Source: an uncultured bacterium (GTDB taxonomy: Bacteria > Bacillota_I > Bacilli_A > RF39 > UBA660). Taken from it: a stretch of 51,406 bases of DNA. The position numbers were made by a program, and so were the translations under genes. A model generated the notes under the pieces. The model searched no databases. It had not been told where the DNA came from and was given only the letters and a program-made list of their open reading frames with translations. The first letter of the stretch is position 1, and every line of letters starts with the position of its first letter. Positions 1 to 10,068 of the stretch are shown here, in pieces. The stretch is from NCBI GenBank assembly GCA_946643435.1, contig CAMPCD010000005.1, positions 1 to 51,406 of the forward strand. Reading direction: 5' to 3'.

Positions 1-547
1 CTAAGAAACCATGTTGATTCATGAAATTTCTTAAGAAGAAATAGAACTTAGATCTTCCTAAGAATAATTCTCTTGAATCTTGATTCATGATTAAGTCTAC
101 ATATCTTTCTCTATACTTAATTTCAGTATCTTGTAATCCATGGAACTTTTCTGGTAATGGTCTTAAAGCCTTACCTAAAAAAGTTAATTCACTTACTTCA
201 AGTGACTTTTCACCAGTTTGAGTAGTTATAATTGTACCCTTAGCGCCAACGAAATCTCCTGCATCATAAATCTTCTTAAATTCTTCATATTTTTCTTCGC
301 CTAACTTATCAGCTTCAATCTTTAATTGAATAGCAGCTTCAATATTCTTGATTTTTACGAAAGATAACTTACCCATTTTTCTCATGAAACCAATTCTACC
401 AGCTATTGATACATTTTCAGTTCCATCAGCTAATTCTCTTGCTTCAGATATAGTATGAGTTGTTTCATACTTATCTGGATAAGGTCTTTCAATATTCTTT
501 AACTTTTCTCTTCTAACAATCTCTTGTTCAGATAACTTTCTTTCCAT
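1..547 (-). CDS. lysS: Lysyl-tRNA synthetase, N-terminal part (truncated by window start)
   Basis: Reverse-strand translation [32 protein letters not shown]...[58 protein letters not shown]; class IIb LysRS hallmark '[23 protein letters not shown]'. Open to the window edge, so absent from the ORF track. Confidence 0.9.
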   Translation of the reverse strand, partial: [182 protein letters not shown]

Positions 548-574
548 ATATATTCCTCCTTAAAAATAAAAAAA

Positions 575-790
575 TGAAAACATTCTATAGGAACGAGTAA
601 TACCCGTGGTACCATCCTATTTCATGTTTCCATGCACTTTTGTATTTTAATGCTTACCAGCAACAAAACTCCAATATCTTTTTTCATTAAAATATCTATA
701 AGGCATTCCCAGCATTTAGCCTCTCTCTTGGATAGATTTAGATTAATTACTTATATCTTCCTCGTTTTTTATATTATTAATTATACTTGA
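575..790 (-). promoter_or_regulatory. T-box riboswitch leader of lysS
   Basis: On the minus strand 'AGGATGGTACCACGGGTATTACTCGTTCCTAT' matches the T-box/antiterminator consensus (AGGGTGGNACCGCGG-like), directly upstream of an aminoacyl-tRNA synthetase. Confidence 0.8.
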
Positions 791-808
791 TTATTTATAA
801 TAGTCAAG

Positions 809-1828
809 TTATTTGATTTGATGTTTAATCATATTAACAATAACAACTATTAAACTTATAAATACAAATATATAGAATGAAATAAATCTAGATAACAACA
901 TAGCTCCACCTAGTAATGTTTCTCCATATATTGATTTATATATATTTAAGAATGCTGTTTCACTTACACCTATTGCTCCAGGTAATGGAATACTAGATAC
1001 AGATATAAATAGTATTGATTGAATAGCAAACATCTTTAACATACTATATTCCATTAAACCAAATGATTTATAAACAAAGAATGGTACAGCAAAGTAGAAC
1101 ATTACTTGAATCATCACTCTTAATATACTTTTAACAAACTCTATCTTATGTTCTTTAATGAATATAGAACTTTCATGATATTTATCTAATGAAGATAAGA
1201 TATGCTTTTTCTTTTCATCAGTATCTTTCATTTTAAAGAACTTAAATATTTTAAATATAAAATTAATTACTATTTCACATAATCTTGTAGAAAAAATACA
1301 TACCATCATTAATGTTAAAGCTATAAAGTTTAATGATACACCTACTATAAATAAATAAATGAAACCATCTTTTAACATATCATAGTTAATTATTGCACAT
1401 ATTATTCCTAATAATATAGTAACTATTTGGAATGAACATAAATGAATGAGTAATGCTAAAGTTGCATTTGTTCCTTTAACATTTTCTTTATTCATATAAT
1501 ATATTTCAACTGGTTGTCCACCAGATGCTGCAGGTGTAATTGATGAGAAGAAATAACCTATAAAAGTATATTTAAGTGCTTGAGTTATAGTTATATTTTC
1601 ACCTAATGTTTTTAATATCTTTTTAACATTAAATGCTTCCATATAGAAGTAACAAAACATTAAATATAAACCTAATAATAAATATAACTTATTACATCCA
1701 TGTAATACTTCTCTTAATTGATTTATATCTTGATTTCTAAATATCAAATAATAAGTTAAACCAATTAATAGAATGAATACAAAAAAATTAAATACAGTCT
1801 TTAACTTAAAATTACTTTTCATACACAT
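809..1828 (-). CDS. Lysylphosphatidylglycerol synthetase-TM-like / YbhN (UPF0104) family membrane protein
   Basis: Polytopic protein with 'FFSSITPAASGGQPVEIYYM' and 'SSIPLPGAIGVSETAFLNIY' motifs typical of the family. Confidence 0.8.
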   Translation of the reverse strand: MCMKSNFKLKTVFNFFVFILLIGLTYYLIFRNQDINQLREVLHGCNKLYLLLGLYLMFCYFYMEAFNVKKILKTLGENITITQALKYTFIGYFFSSITPAASGGQPVEIYYMNKENVKGTNATLALLIHLCSFQIVTILLGIICAIINYDMLKDGFIYLFIVGVSLNFIALTLMMVCIFSTRLCEIVINFIFKIFKFFKMKDTDEKKKHILSSLDKYHESSIFIKEHKIEFVKSILRVMIQVMFYFAVPFFVYKSFGLMEYSMLKMFAIQSILFISVSSIPLPGAIGVSETAFLNIYKSIYGETLLGGAMLLSRFISFYIFVFISLIVVIVNMIKHQIK

Positions 1829-1854
1829 ACACCATTATATATATAATAACACAA

Positions 1855-1886
1855 ATAAAAAGATTAAGTATACTTAATCTTATTTA
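1855..1886 (-). terminator. Rho-independent terminator
   Basis: Inverted repeat AAGATTAAGTATACTTAATCTT flanked by A/T runs. Confidence 0.7.
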
Positions 1887-2449
1887 TTATTAACATAATC
1901 ATCTATTTTATGAATGAATTTATTTGTTTGAAGATACCATGAATATATTGCATGCTTTCTGTTCTTATATTCATTAAGTTCTTCTTCTGTGTAATTTGGA
2001 TTATTCTTTTTGAATCTTTCGATTAGTCTATTATAACAATTATCAATACTAGTTCTTAAGATAATTAATCTACCTTTTAAAGTAGTGATATCTTTAACAG
2101 CATGAAATAAAGTACAATCTATAACAATAATTTTATTTATATTTTTACAATAATCTAATATTTCATTATAGATTAAATCAAAATCATTTATTAGAGTTGG
2201 TAATTCTTTATACTTATTTCTAAAGTATTCACCTAATTCTCTATTAATACCTTTAGCATTAGCAAATCTATGATCAGAAAATACTTCATCAGTATCAATA
2301 TGTAAATATGAATCATCATTATAATGTTCTTCTACATATGTAGTTTTACCTGATCCAGATTGACCAGTAATATTAATTACTTTATCATCTGTTAATGTAA
2401 CTCTATAAGGTTCTTTGTCTTCATATAAACTAATCTCAATTTCTTCCAT
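1880..2449 (-). CDS. P-loop kinase-like NTPase
   Basis: Walker A 'ITGQSGSGKTTYVEE'; small kinase-like size. Confidence 0.65.
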   Translation of the reverse strand: MEEIEISLYEDKEPYRVTLTDDKVINITGQSGSGKTTYVEEHYNDDSYLHIDTDEVFSDHRFANAKGINRELGEYFRNKYKELPTLINDFDLIYNEILDYCKNINKIIVIDCTLFHAVKDITTLKGRLIILRTSIDNCYNRLIERFKKNNPNYTEEELNEYKNRKHAIYSWYLQTNKFIHKIDDYVNNK

Positions 2450-2450
2450 A

Positions 2451-3551
2451 TTACCTCCACATATTAGTTATATTTCCATCTTGTTTATAGAAATCATCCA
2501 TATAAACAAAATATTCTAATTCAGTATTCATTAATTCTTCTTTAGTATATGAATATACATGCATATCATATTCTCCACGATCTAAAGCTTCACCTATATA
2601 ATATTTATTATCTTCTATACCAATTAACATAGCTATATGACCTTGTCTACCAACTAAGTCACCTACTTTAACATTATCGAATGCTGATGGTTCAGTAAAG
2701 TTAACTACTTTACCTAAATCAGTCATATCATTGTAGTTATTTTTACCAGCTCCAACATCACCTGGATCATACCCTGCATTAACAAGAGCCCATGTTAAGA
2801 ATCCTGAACAATCTAAACCATTAGGATTATTTGTTTTTGTTGTATCATTAGGCATTTCACATCCCCATGGTTGAGGGCCTCTTAATGTTGCTTTTAAATC
2901 TTTAAATTTATTATCAGTTAAATATAATCCTTTATGATAATATCTACCTTCTCCATCAACATAATCAAAGAATGAATTAGATCTATCTAATCTACCATTT
3001 TCAAAGAAATATTTTAATCTATATGGAAAATTTAAAGTTAAGAATCTAACTGCTTCTAATGCACCTGCTCTAGTTAAATATCCTTTTTCATTTATTTTAT
3101 ATTCTAATACTTTATCTAATATTTCAGCTTCACTTTCAGAGTATTGATGACAAGTTAAATAAGACTTAGTATTATTAACTGTTGGTAATACTAATAAATC
3201 AGTTACTACTATATCTATTTCTTTTTTATCTTTACCATTAGTTACAGTTAATTTAGTACTACCATTTGAATTAGCTTTAATAGTACCTTCATTAAAAGAT
3301 ATTATATTACTATCATATTCATATTTTAATTCTTTATTATATTTAATATTAGTTGTTTCACCTTTAATTAAATATATTGATTTATTATCTACATCTAAAG
3401 GTATATTGGTATTAGGATTATTACTTCCACTTTGTTGAGTATTATTCTTATTATTTAATAGTTTAATACCACCTATTACTAAAACTATTATTACTATTAA
3501 TACTAATAATCTATTTAATGTTCTTTTAACTTTTTTCTTTAGTCTTGCCAT
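2451..3551 (-). CDS. Membrane-anchored NlpC/P60-like cysteine peptidase with Ig-like (Big_2-type) domain
   Basis: N-terminal TM; 'DNKSIYLIKGETTNIKYN...ANSNGSTKLTVTNG' Big_2-like; 'NGLDCSGFLTWALVNAG' plus 'VGDLVGRQGHIAMLIG' typical NlpC/P60 Cys and His blocks. Confidence 0.7.
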   Translation of the reverse strand: MARLKKKVKRTLNRLLVLIVIIVLVIGGIKLLNNKNNTQQSGSNNPNTNIPLDVDNKSIYLIKGETTNIKYNKELKYEYDSNIISFNEGTIKANSNGSTKLTVTNGKDKKEIDIVVTDLLVLPTVNNTKSYLTCHQYSESEAEILDKVLEYKINEKGYLTRAGALEAVRFLTLNFPYRLKYFFENGRLDRSNSFFDYVDGEGRYYHKGLYLTDNKFKDLKATLRGPQPWGCEMPNDTTKTNNPNGLDCSGFLTWALVNAGYDPGDVGAGKNNYNDMTDLGKVVNFTEPSAFDNVKVGDLVGRQGHIAMLIGIEDNKYYIGEALDRGEYDMHVYSYTKEELMNTELEYFVYMDDFYKQDGNITNMWR

Positions 3552-3585
3552 ATAGTTTCACCTAGTTTAAATTATAGCATATAAA

Positions 3586-3621
3586 AAATTAGTAGACTAT
3601 AATATATCTACTAATTTTTAT
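3586..3621 (-). terminator. Rho-independent terminator between asnA and the NlpC/P60 gene
   Basis: AAAAATTAGTAGACTATAATATATCTACTAATTTTT inverted repeat. Confidence 0.7.
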
Positions 3622-3622
3622 A

Positions 3623-4591
3623 TTAAAGTATTTTGATATCTTTTAATGATTCAAGTGTTTTATCTGTCCAACTAGAAGCTTGTATTTCAGCTATATGAGA
3701 TTGCTCTAATAAAAGCAAAAGTATTCTTGATTGTCCTATACCACCACCTATAGTATAAGGTAATATCTTTTTAATAATACTTTGATGATATGGTAACTCT
3801 AATCTATCCATACAATCACTTTTCTTTAATTGCTCTACTAATGATTCTTCATCTACTCTTATCCCCATAGAAGATATTTCTATTTCTGAATCAATAATGG
3901 GACTATAGATTAATAAATCTCAATCAAGTGTCCAATCATCATAGTCAGGACTTCTTAAGTCATGTGGTATACCTGATTTTAATTTATCTCCTATACCTAT
4001 TATAAATACTGCTTTCTTTTCTTTAACAATTAAATGTTCTCTTTCTTTAGGTGTAATATCAGGATACATATCTTCTAATTCTTGTGATGTTATAAAATAT
4101 ATAGACTTAGGTAATGATAAAGTTATATATTTATATTTAGTTTTAAGATAAATAAGTGTTTGTCTAATAGCTTTATAAATACTTTTAACTGTATCTTTTA
4201 AATAATCAATTGTTCTATCATCTTTATCTATTACTTTTTCCCAATCCCATTGTTCTACATATAATGAATGTAATTCATCTACTATTTCATCTTTTCTAAT
4301 AGCTTTCATATCTGTATATAAACCAGTATGAAGAGGAAATGAATATCTATATAATGCATCTCTTTTCCATTTAGCTAATGAATGAACTACTTCAAATCTT
4401 TCTTTATCTTTAGTAAAACTTACACTTTCTTCCACACCTGATAATGCATCTTGTAATCCTGATGAACTTTTAACAAATAATGGACTTTGTACTTTTGTTA
4501 AAGATAATCTTACTTCTAATTGTTTTTCAAAATACTTTTTAGTTTCATCAATCATTTTGATTAATTCCAAATAACTTAATTCTTTTTTCAT
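3623..4591 (-). pseudogene. asnA: Aspartate--ammonia ligase (AsnA) interrupted by an in-frame TGA
   Basis: ORF 3920-4591 (MKKELSYLELIKMIDETKKYFEKQLEVRLSLTKVQSPL...FEVVHSLAKWKR...SPDYDDWTLD*) continues in the same frame after TGA (3920-3922) as [27 protein letters not shown]...TIGGGIGQSRILLLLL, the AsnA C-terminus. Confidence 0.85.
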
Positions 4592-4639
4592 TTTTTTACC
4601 TTCTTTCTTAATTATTTTTTTTATTAATTAAGATAGTTG

Positions 4640-4915
4640 TAGGTACTATCAAATATTCCTCCTTTTCTATATAAAAACCCGTATCATCCTACAAATAAGG
4701 ACGAATACGGGTATCCGCGGTGCCACCTTAATTATTACTAAAAAAACCATCTATAAAGACGGCTTGTTAAATCAGTAATCACTTTTTCAGTTCTAACAAA
4801 CCTAGCAACATGATAACGGATTGCTCACCGGACTAGTCTACTTGATTACTCTTTCGGTAGTCTGCTCAGAAGTGTTCTTTCATCAAATGTTATTATTAGT
4901 TCACACTATACCTAA
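4640..4915 (-). promoter_or_regulatory. T-box riboswitch leader of asnA
   Basis: Minus strand 'AAGGTGGCACCGCGGATACCCGTATTCGTCCTTATTTGTAGGATGATACGGGTTTTT': canonical T-box plus antiterminator and terminator. Confidence 0.9.
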
Positions 4916-4999
4916 CTCACTTGAATAACTTAGTTGATTACTTTTCTTCTTCAACGCAATTTAAATATACCACATTAATACTTTTCATGCAAATTAACA

Positions 5000-5030
5000 A
5001 AAGAAGTAAGATATACTCTTACTTCTTAAT
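5000..5030 (-). terminator. Rho-independent terminator of the metal-uptake operon
   Basis: AAGAAGTAAGATATACTCTTACTTCTT inverted repeat. Confidence 0.7.
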
Positions 5031-5837
5031 TCTAATAATTGATAATAATTTAAATAGTAAGAATACTATTAAATTAGCAATTACAATAGTTGCTCCTGTT
5101 GGAGTAGCGTATATAAATGATATATATAATCCAACAATAAATGATATTATTGAAATAATAATACTAGATATAATTACACTTTTAAATTTCTTAAATAATT
5201 GCATTGATGAAAGTGTTGGGAATATTATTAAACTTGAAATTAATAAAGATCCCATTAATCTCATACCTAATACAACTACTATTGAACATAAACTTGCAAA
5301 TATCATATTATATAAATCTGTTTTAACACCTATTGATTTAGCAAATCTCTCATCAAATGTTATAGCAAATATCTTATTATATGAGAATACATATAATAGA
5401 ATAACTATTATAGATAAGATTATACTTACTATAATATCTTTTTCATTTATAGATAGAATACTACCAAATAAATAATTATTAATATCGGTATTAACACCTT
5501 TAGTAATAGAAATAATAAAGGTACCTATTGCTAAAGAACTTGCAGATATTATAGCTATAGCTGAATCACCATGTATTTTACTATTATCATTTAATCTTAA
5601 TATTAAGAATGAAACAACAATAACTAATGGTATAGCAAACTCTAATGGAGCTATTCCTAAAACTGTAGCAATTGCAAAAGCACCAAATCCTACATGTGAT
5701 AAACCATCACCTATCATAGAGTTTCTTCTTAATACTAATGATACACCTATTAAAGATGCACATAAGGAAATAAGTATACCAACTATAAAGGCTCTTACAA
5801 TGAAAGTGTATGAAAACATTTCAACTATACTACTCAT
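5019..5837 (-). CDS. znuB: Metal (zinc/manganese) ABC transporter permease, ABC-3 family
   Basis: Polytopic; 'MIGDGLSHVGFGAFAIA' is the ABC-3 family signature; adjacent ATPase and solute-binding protein. Confidence 0.85.
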   Translation of the reverse strand: MSSIVEMFSYTFIVRAFIVGILISLCASLIGVSLVLRRNSMIGDGLSHVGFGAFAIATVLGIAPLEFAIPLVIVVSFLILRLNDNSKIHGDSAIAIISASSLAIGTFIISITKGVNTDINNYLFGSILSINEKDIIVSIILSIIVILLYVFSYNKIFAITFDERFAKSIGVKTDLYNMIFASLCSIVVVLGMRLMGSLLISSLIIFPTLSSMQLFKKFKSVIISSIIISIISFIVGLYISFIYATPTGATIVIANLIVFLLFKLLSIIRIKK

Positions 5838-6510
5838 GATGCACCTTCTTTACAAATTCTTCAGTAGAACCAAAGAATATCTTATCTTCTCTTAATGATA
5901 ATATCTTATTACCTATCAAATTATTATGATCTAAATCGTGAGTAATCATGATAATAGTAATACCATGATTCTCATTTAATTCTTTTAAAGTCTTATATAA
6001 ATCTTGTTTAGATTTAGTGTCTAAATTATTAGATGGTTCATCTAATATTAATAATTTAGATGTAGCACATAAACTTCTAGCTAATAATACTTTTTGTCTT
6101 TGTCCTCCTGATAAATCACAGAAGTTTTTATTCTTTAATTTATCAATACCTAATAACTTAAGATTCTTATCTGCCATATCTTTTTCTTTTTTAGTATAAA
6201 ATGATCTTAATCCCATACTATTTAAAGTACCAGATAAAACTATTTCATATACTGATGCAGGAAAGCTAGAATCTACTTTTGTTTCTTGAGGCATATAGCC
6301 AATAAAATTTTGTTTTAAATTATTATAAATAACTTTACCTTTTTTAGGTTTAATCAATCCAAGTATACCTTTAACTAAAGTTGATTTACCAGATCCATTT
6401 GGTCCAACAATACAAATGAAATCTTTATCATCTATAGTCATATCTATATCTTTTAATACTATATGATTTTCATAACCTAATGTAACATTTTTTAATTCTA
6501 TTAAATTCAT
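5830..6510 (-). CDS. znuC: Metal ABC transporter ATP-binding protein
   Basis: Walker A 'GPNGSGKSTLVKGI', signature 'LSGGQRQKVLLARSL', Walker B 'LLILDEPSNNLD'. Confidence 0.9.
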   Translation of the reverse strand: MNLIELKNVTLGYENHIVLKDIDMTIDDKDFICIVGPNGSGKSTLVKGILGLIKPKKGKVIYNNLKQNFIGYMPQETKVDSSFPASVYEIVLSGTLNSMGLRSFYTKKEKDMADKNLKLLGIDKLKNKNFCDLSGGQRQKVLLARSLCATSKLLILDEPSNNLDTKSKQDLYKTLKELNENHGITIIMITHDLDHNNLIGNKILSLREDKIFFGSTEEFVKKVHHE

Positions 6511-7484
6511 TAGTTAATCGCTTCCTTTAATACTTCTATATTACTCTTCATAATATCAACATATGTTATACCTGCATCAAAATCATCTTGAGATATATTA
6601 TGAGCAGTCTTAAATTCTAATACCTTAGCTCCTGTTTCATCAGCTATTGTTTTAGCAATATTACCATTAGATAATTCTATATGGAATATAACTGGGATAT
6701 TATCTTTCTTTACTTTATTTATTAAGAATGTAATTGTTTTTGCACTTGGTTCAGTTTGTTCTGAACAACCTGGAAATGCAGCATAATAAGATAATCCGTA
6801 TTCTTCTACAAAATATCTAATTGGGAATCTATCACCAAATATTATTTCTTTCCTCTTAGCATTCTTAACAAGGCTTCTTATTTCATTATCGATATTAGAT
6901 AATTCGTTAATATAGTTATTAGAGTTATCTTCATATAATGATTTATTATCATTATCAACTTTGATTATTTCTTCTTTTAATTTATTAATAATAGTAATTG
7001 CATTTATAGGTGAAGTCCATACATGTTCATCGTATTCAACTTCTTCTTCCTCTTCTTTTTCTTCTTCCATACCTTCAACATGTTCTTCTTCTACTACATC
7101 AACTAAATCCATTAATTTAATTATTTTAGTTTTATCTGTATTTATATCTTTTAATACATCTTCAATCCAATTATCAGAGTCTCCTCCAACATAGATAAAA
7201 ATATCAGCATTAGATATATTAATAATATCTTGAGGTGTTGGTTCATAGCTATGCATTTCAGAACCTGGTTTTAATAACATTTTTACATCAAAATCTTTTG
7301 AATCTTTAGTTATTGCTCTAGCAAAATCATATCCTGGAAAACTAGTAGAAATAATAGTATATTTAGCTGTTTCTTTTTTACTAGCGCATCCACTTAAAAT
7401 TAATAAACTTATAAATACAAATGATAAAATATATATTAATTTTTTCATACTAATACTCCTTACTACAATTCTTACATATACCAT
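6510..7484 (-). CDS. znuA: Metal ABC transporter substrate-binding lipoprotein (ZnuA-like)
   Basis: Lipobox LLILSGCAS; 'MHSYEPTPQDI', acidic loop 'HVEGMEEEKEEEEEVEYDEHVWTSP' and 'GDRFPIRYFVEEYGLSYYAAFPGCSEQTEPS'. Annotated start is probably downstream (MKKLIYILSFVF). Confidence 0.85.
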   Translation of the reverse strand: MVYVRIVVRSISMKKLIYILSFVFISLLILSGCASKKETAKYTIISTSFPGYDFARAITKDSKDFDVKMLLKPGSEMHSYEPTPQDIINISNADIFIYVGGDSDNWIEDVLKDINTDKTKIIKLMDLVDVVEEEHVEGMEEEKEEEEEVEYDEHVWTSPINAITIINKLKEEIIKVDNDNKSLYEDNSNNYINELSNIDNEIRSLVKNAKRKEIIFGDRFPIRYFVEEYGLSYYAAFPGCSEQTEPSAKTITFLINKVKKDNIPVIFHIELSNGNIAKTIADETGAKVLEFKTAHNISQDDFDAGITYVDIMKSNIEVLKEAIN

Positions 7485-7848
7485 TTATGATGATATGTTC
7501 TTTATTAGGTTTAAAATCATGCTCTTTAAATATATGTTTAGTTAAACCATCAATACAATCACAGTCAACATGTTCTAAATCTCCACACTTATCACACTTT
7601 AAATAAAAGTGATTCTCTTCTTCACATTTACTTAAATATTGATAATGTGTTGTATTATCATTAGATATAGATTTTAATAGTATTCCTTCTTCTACTAATT
7701 TATCAACTAATCTATATATTGTTGTTAATCCTATACTCTTATTTAATTCTTCATATATTTCTTTAACAGTAAACTCTTTCTTTTCTTTCTTTATAGTATT
7801 TACTATTAATTCTTTTTGTTTTGTATTATATGTATCACTTCTAGGCAT
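7450..7848 (-). CDS. Fur-family metalloregulator (Zur/PerR/Fur type)
   Basis: 'LTTIYRLVDKLVEEGIL', two CxxC motifs (KCDKCGD, GICKNCSK), 'HEHD'-like region; operonic with ZnuACB. Confidence 0.85.
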   Translation of the reverse strand: MPRSDTYNTKQKELIVNTIKKEKKEFTVKEIYEELNKSIGLTTIYRLVDKLVEEGILLKSISNDNTTHYQYLSKCEEENHFYLKCDKCGDLEHVDCDCIDGLTKHIFKEHDFKPNKEHIIINGICKNCSKEY

Positions 7849-7866
7849 ATAATCATCCCTTCAATT

Positions 7867-7881
7867 TGAAAATCATTTTCA
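7867..7881. promoter_or_regulatory. Fur-family operator (7-1-7 inverted repeat)
   Basis: Perfect palindrome TGAAAATcATTTTCA just upstream of the Fur-family gene. Confidence 0.75.
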
Positions 7882-7915
7882 TATTAGATTATACACTAAA
7901 AATATATAATTGCAA

Positions 7916-7944
7916 CAAAAAACTAAGATTTCTCTTAGTTTTAA
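7916..7944 (-). terminator. Rho-independent terminator
   Basis: AAAAACTAAGATTTCTCTTAGTTTT. Confidence 0.65.
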
Positions 7945-8345
7945 TCATGCATAGCTTCTTTATTTTGTTCTTCAACAGTTGTTACTATACCATCTTTATA
8001 TTTACCATATAAACAGATTGGTCTTTTATCTTCATCTTTTAAGACACCAAAATAAATATCAAATTCATCATCATTAACAGTTCTAGATATATAATCTAAA
8101 TGTGTTAATGCTTCTTTAATTAATTCATCATCATACATGTAATTTCCTTTATAGAATACTACATGTCCATCTAAATAATAACCTCTTATAAGATTACTAA
8201 ATTCTTTAGAAGTTATTCCTAATAACATTGCAAAGTCATAGTTGCTCATAGAAGATCCTGGTGGTTTAAATACAATTTTATTATTAACTATTAAGAATGC
8301 TTTTCTTGTTTTTGTGTTTCTTTCATCACCAAAAATATATTCCAT
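7941..8345 (-). CDS. Hypothetical protein, 134 aa
   Basis: Intact ORF with upstream RBS-like AAGGAGC; no recognised family. Confidence 0.6.
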   Translation of the reverse strand: MEYIFGDERNTKTRKAFLIVNNKIVFKPPGSSMSNYDFAMLLGITSKEFSNLIRGYYLDGHVVFYKGNYMYDDELIKEALTHLDYISRTVNDDEFDIYFGVLKDEDKRPICLYGKYKDGIVTTVEEQNKEAMHD

Positions 8346-8589
8346 ATTAGCTCCTTTTTTATTTGTTTATTTTTTAAATATTTTCTAAATAAAACTTTTT
8401 TTTCTTAATAAAGCCAAAATATATACAAAAGATATAATTAATAACACCAATGAAAATAATTTTTCATATACTACCTCTTAATATATATCCAAGTTGCGAT
8501 TATCATCAAGTATCTTTATAATTTAATTCTAACATCAAATTTTATCTTTATTCAATAATTATTATTAAATAATTATTATAACTGTAAAC

Positions 8590-8618
8590 AAAAAAAAGGA
8601 GTTATACTCCTTTTTATT
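8590..8618 (-). terminator. Terminator of the F1-like ATPase / giant surface protein operon
   Basis: AAAAAAAGGAGTTATACTCCTTTTTATT immediately after the last gene. Confidence 0.7.
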
Positions 8619-10068
8619 AAACGCTAAATTTTTGATATAAATCAATTGAAACATCTCTATCATTATATTTAGCATCTTTTAGATACAATTTGTAATTTTG
8701 AGATAAAGGCATTTTGATTTTTCCTTTAAATCCATTTTCAGTCTTAGCACTATCAATATTTATTTCAACTTGATCATAATAAACGTTATTACTGCTTATT
8801 GCAATAAATCCTTTTGATAAATAATATCCTTCATGCATTTTAAATGTGAAATAAACATACCCACCAACACCTATTTTATCTATAGTTAATTCTAAAGATT
8901 CTTTGGTAGTTCTAGATATAATTGAATCTTCAATATTATCATATAGTTTCTTGTTATCATCAGAATCAGTTACAACTTCAATATATCCTAATACAATTGA
9001 ATACTCACTTTTAGGAGATAAACCACTAATTCTGTAGGTAGTTTGATATTTATCTAATAAGTATTTTTTAGTTTGGTTTGTTCCGTCTATTTCACCAGTA
9101 ACTAATAAATAAACTGCTTGATATTTGTTTTCAGGATCAATAACGTAGTAGGAAATATCGATGTAAGTAGAATATGAAATCGATCCTCTTAAACTTACTC
9201 TCTTAGTTAATGGAGTTTTGTTATCAGCAGATTTACCATTATTAGATGGTGTTGTTACAACTGAAGTATTAGAAGAAATTTTACCAACTTCAATAACATT
9301 ATTAGTTGCATAATGGGAGAAATCATTTACTAGTGCATTATAAGATTCAGATAATTTTTCATCATCTAGTACTTTCTTAGGCTCAGGAATTAATCTTTCA
9401 ATATATTTGTTTGTACTTCCACCTATAGTTTTTAAATCAACCTCATTATCAGGTGTCGTTAATATTTCCTTTGCAACATCAAATGAATAATTAGCAAAAG
9501 TTAATACCATAGGATTTATAGTTTTTAATATAATTGAATCATTTAATAATGATGCATTACCATTTGTATCTATATCAACTTCAAGATAATTCTTCGCAAT
9601 TATTGTTTTATCAGATGAACTTATTTCATTAGCTATAATAAGGTATTTTCGATCTGATAGTTTAAAAAATGCCGGACTATTTAATGTATTTTCAATAAAA
9701 TTAGATTTATTTTCTGTAACATCTAAAGTTGAAAATACTTGATAATTATTTCCAAATATAAATAGTTTATTATTTAACTTGTTATAGATAACAAAATCTT
9801 CTCCAATTGAGTAGCTTTCGTTATTTCCATTTACAAAGGTAAAATTACCATTCCAATTTTTACGGATAGTTCCGCCTAAAGAAGTATCCAATAGTTGATA
9901 GTTTTCATCATAGAAAACATCATTACTATTTACACTATATACTTCTTTAGCGTTACCACCTGTTTTAATCATAGCATAAGCCATTGATATAATAATCAAT
10001 AGAATTATAGTGACAAATATAAATAATAATATTTTATTTTTTAAATTCAACTTTCTCACTTTAATCAC
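8617..10068 (-). CDS. Membrane-anchored surface protein (N-terminal TM, shared N-terminal module, FnIII-like C-terminal region)
   Basis: TM 'ILLFIFVTIILLIIISMAYAMI'; 'YRISGLSPKSEYSIVLGYI' FnIII-like; start overlaps the stop of the preceding gene. Confidence 0.75.
   Translation of the reverse strand: MIKVRKLNLKNKILLFIFVTIILLIIISMAYAMIKTGGNAKEVYSVNSNDVFYDENYQLLDTSLGGTIRKNWNGNFTFVNGNNESYSIGEDFVIYNKLNNKLFIFGNNYQVFSTLDVTENKSNFIENTLNSPAFFKLSDRKYLIIANEISSSDKTIIAKNYLEVDIDTNGNASLLNDSIILKTINPMVLTFANYSFDVAKEILTTPDNEVDLKTIGGSTNKYIERLIPEPKKVLDDEKLSESYNALVNDFSHYATNNVIEVGKISSNTSVVTTPSNNGKSADNKTPLTKRVSLRGSISYSTYIDISYYVIDPENKYQAVYLLVTGEIDGTNQTKKYLLDKYQTTYRISGLSPKSEYSIVLGYIEVVTDSDDNKKLYDNIEDSIISRTTKESLELTIDKIGVGGYVYFTFKMHEGYYLSKGFIAISSNNVYYDQVEINIDSAKTENGFKGKIKMPLSQNYKLYLKDAKYNDRDVSIDLYQKFSV

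Noticed and set aside
3623-4591. TGA in asnA as evidence for an alternative genetic code (UGA=Trp or Gly)
   Set aside because: Trp is encoded by TGG in the many long intact ORFs, the conserved residue at this site is Gly not Trp, and only this gene shows the pattern.
4921-5475. 184-aa plus-strand ORF
   Set aside because: Antisense to the well-supported ZnuB-like permease; low-complexity AT-driven reading frame.
6961-7194. Ser-rich plus-strand ORF
   Set aside because: Mirror of the acidic (Glu-rich) loop of the ZnuA-like protein on the other strand.
8346-8616. Possible small TM peptide upstream of the 134-aa gene (minus strand, ...LVLLIISFVYILALLRKKV...)
   Set aside because: No convincing ATG start or RBS in frame; AT-rich DNA readily yields hydrophobic frames.
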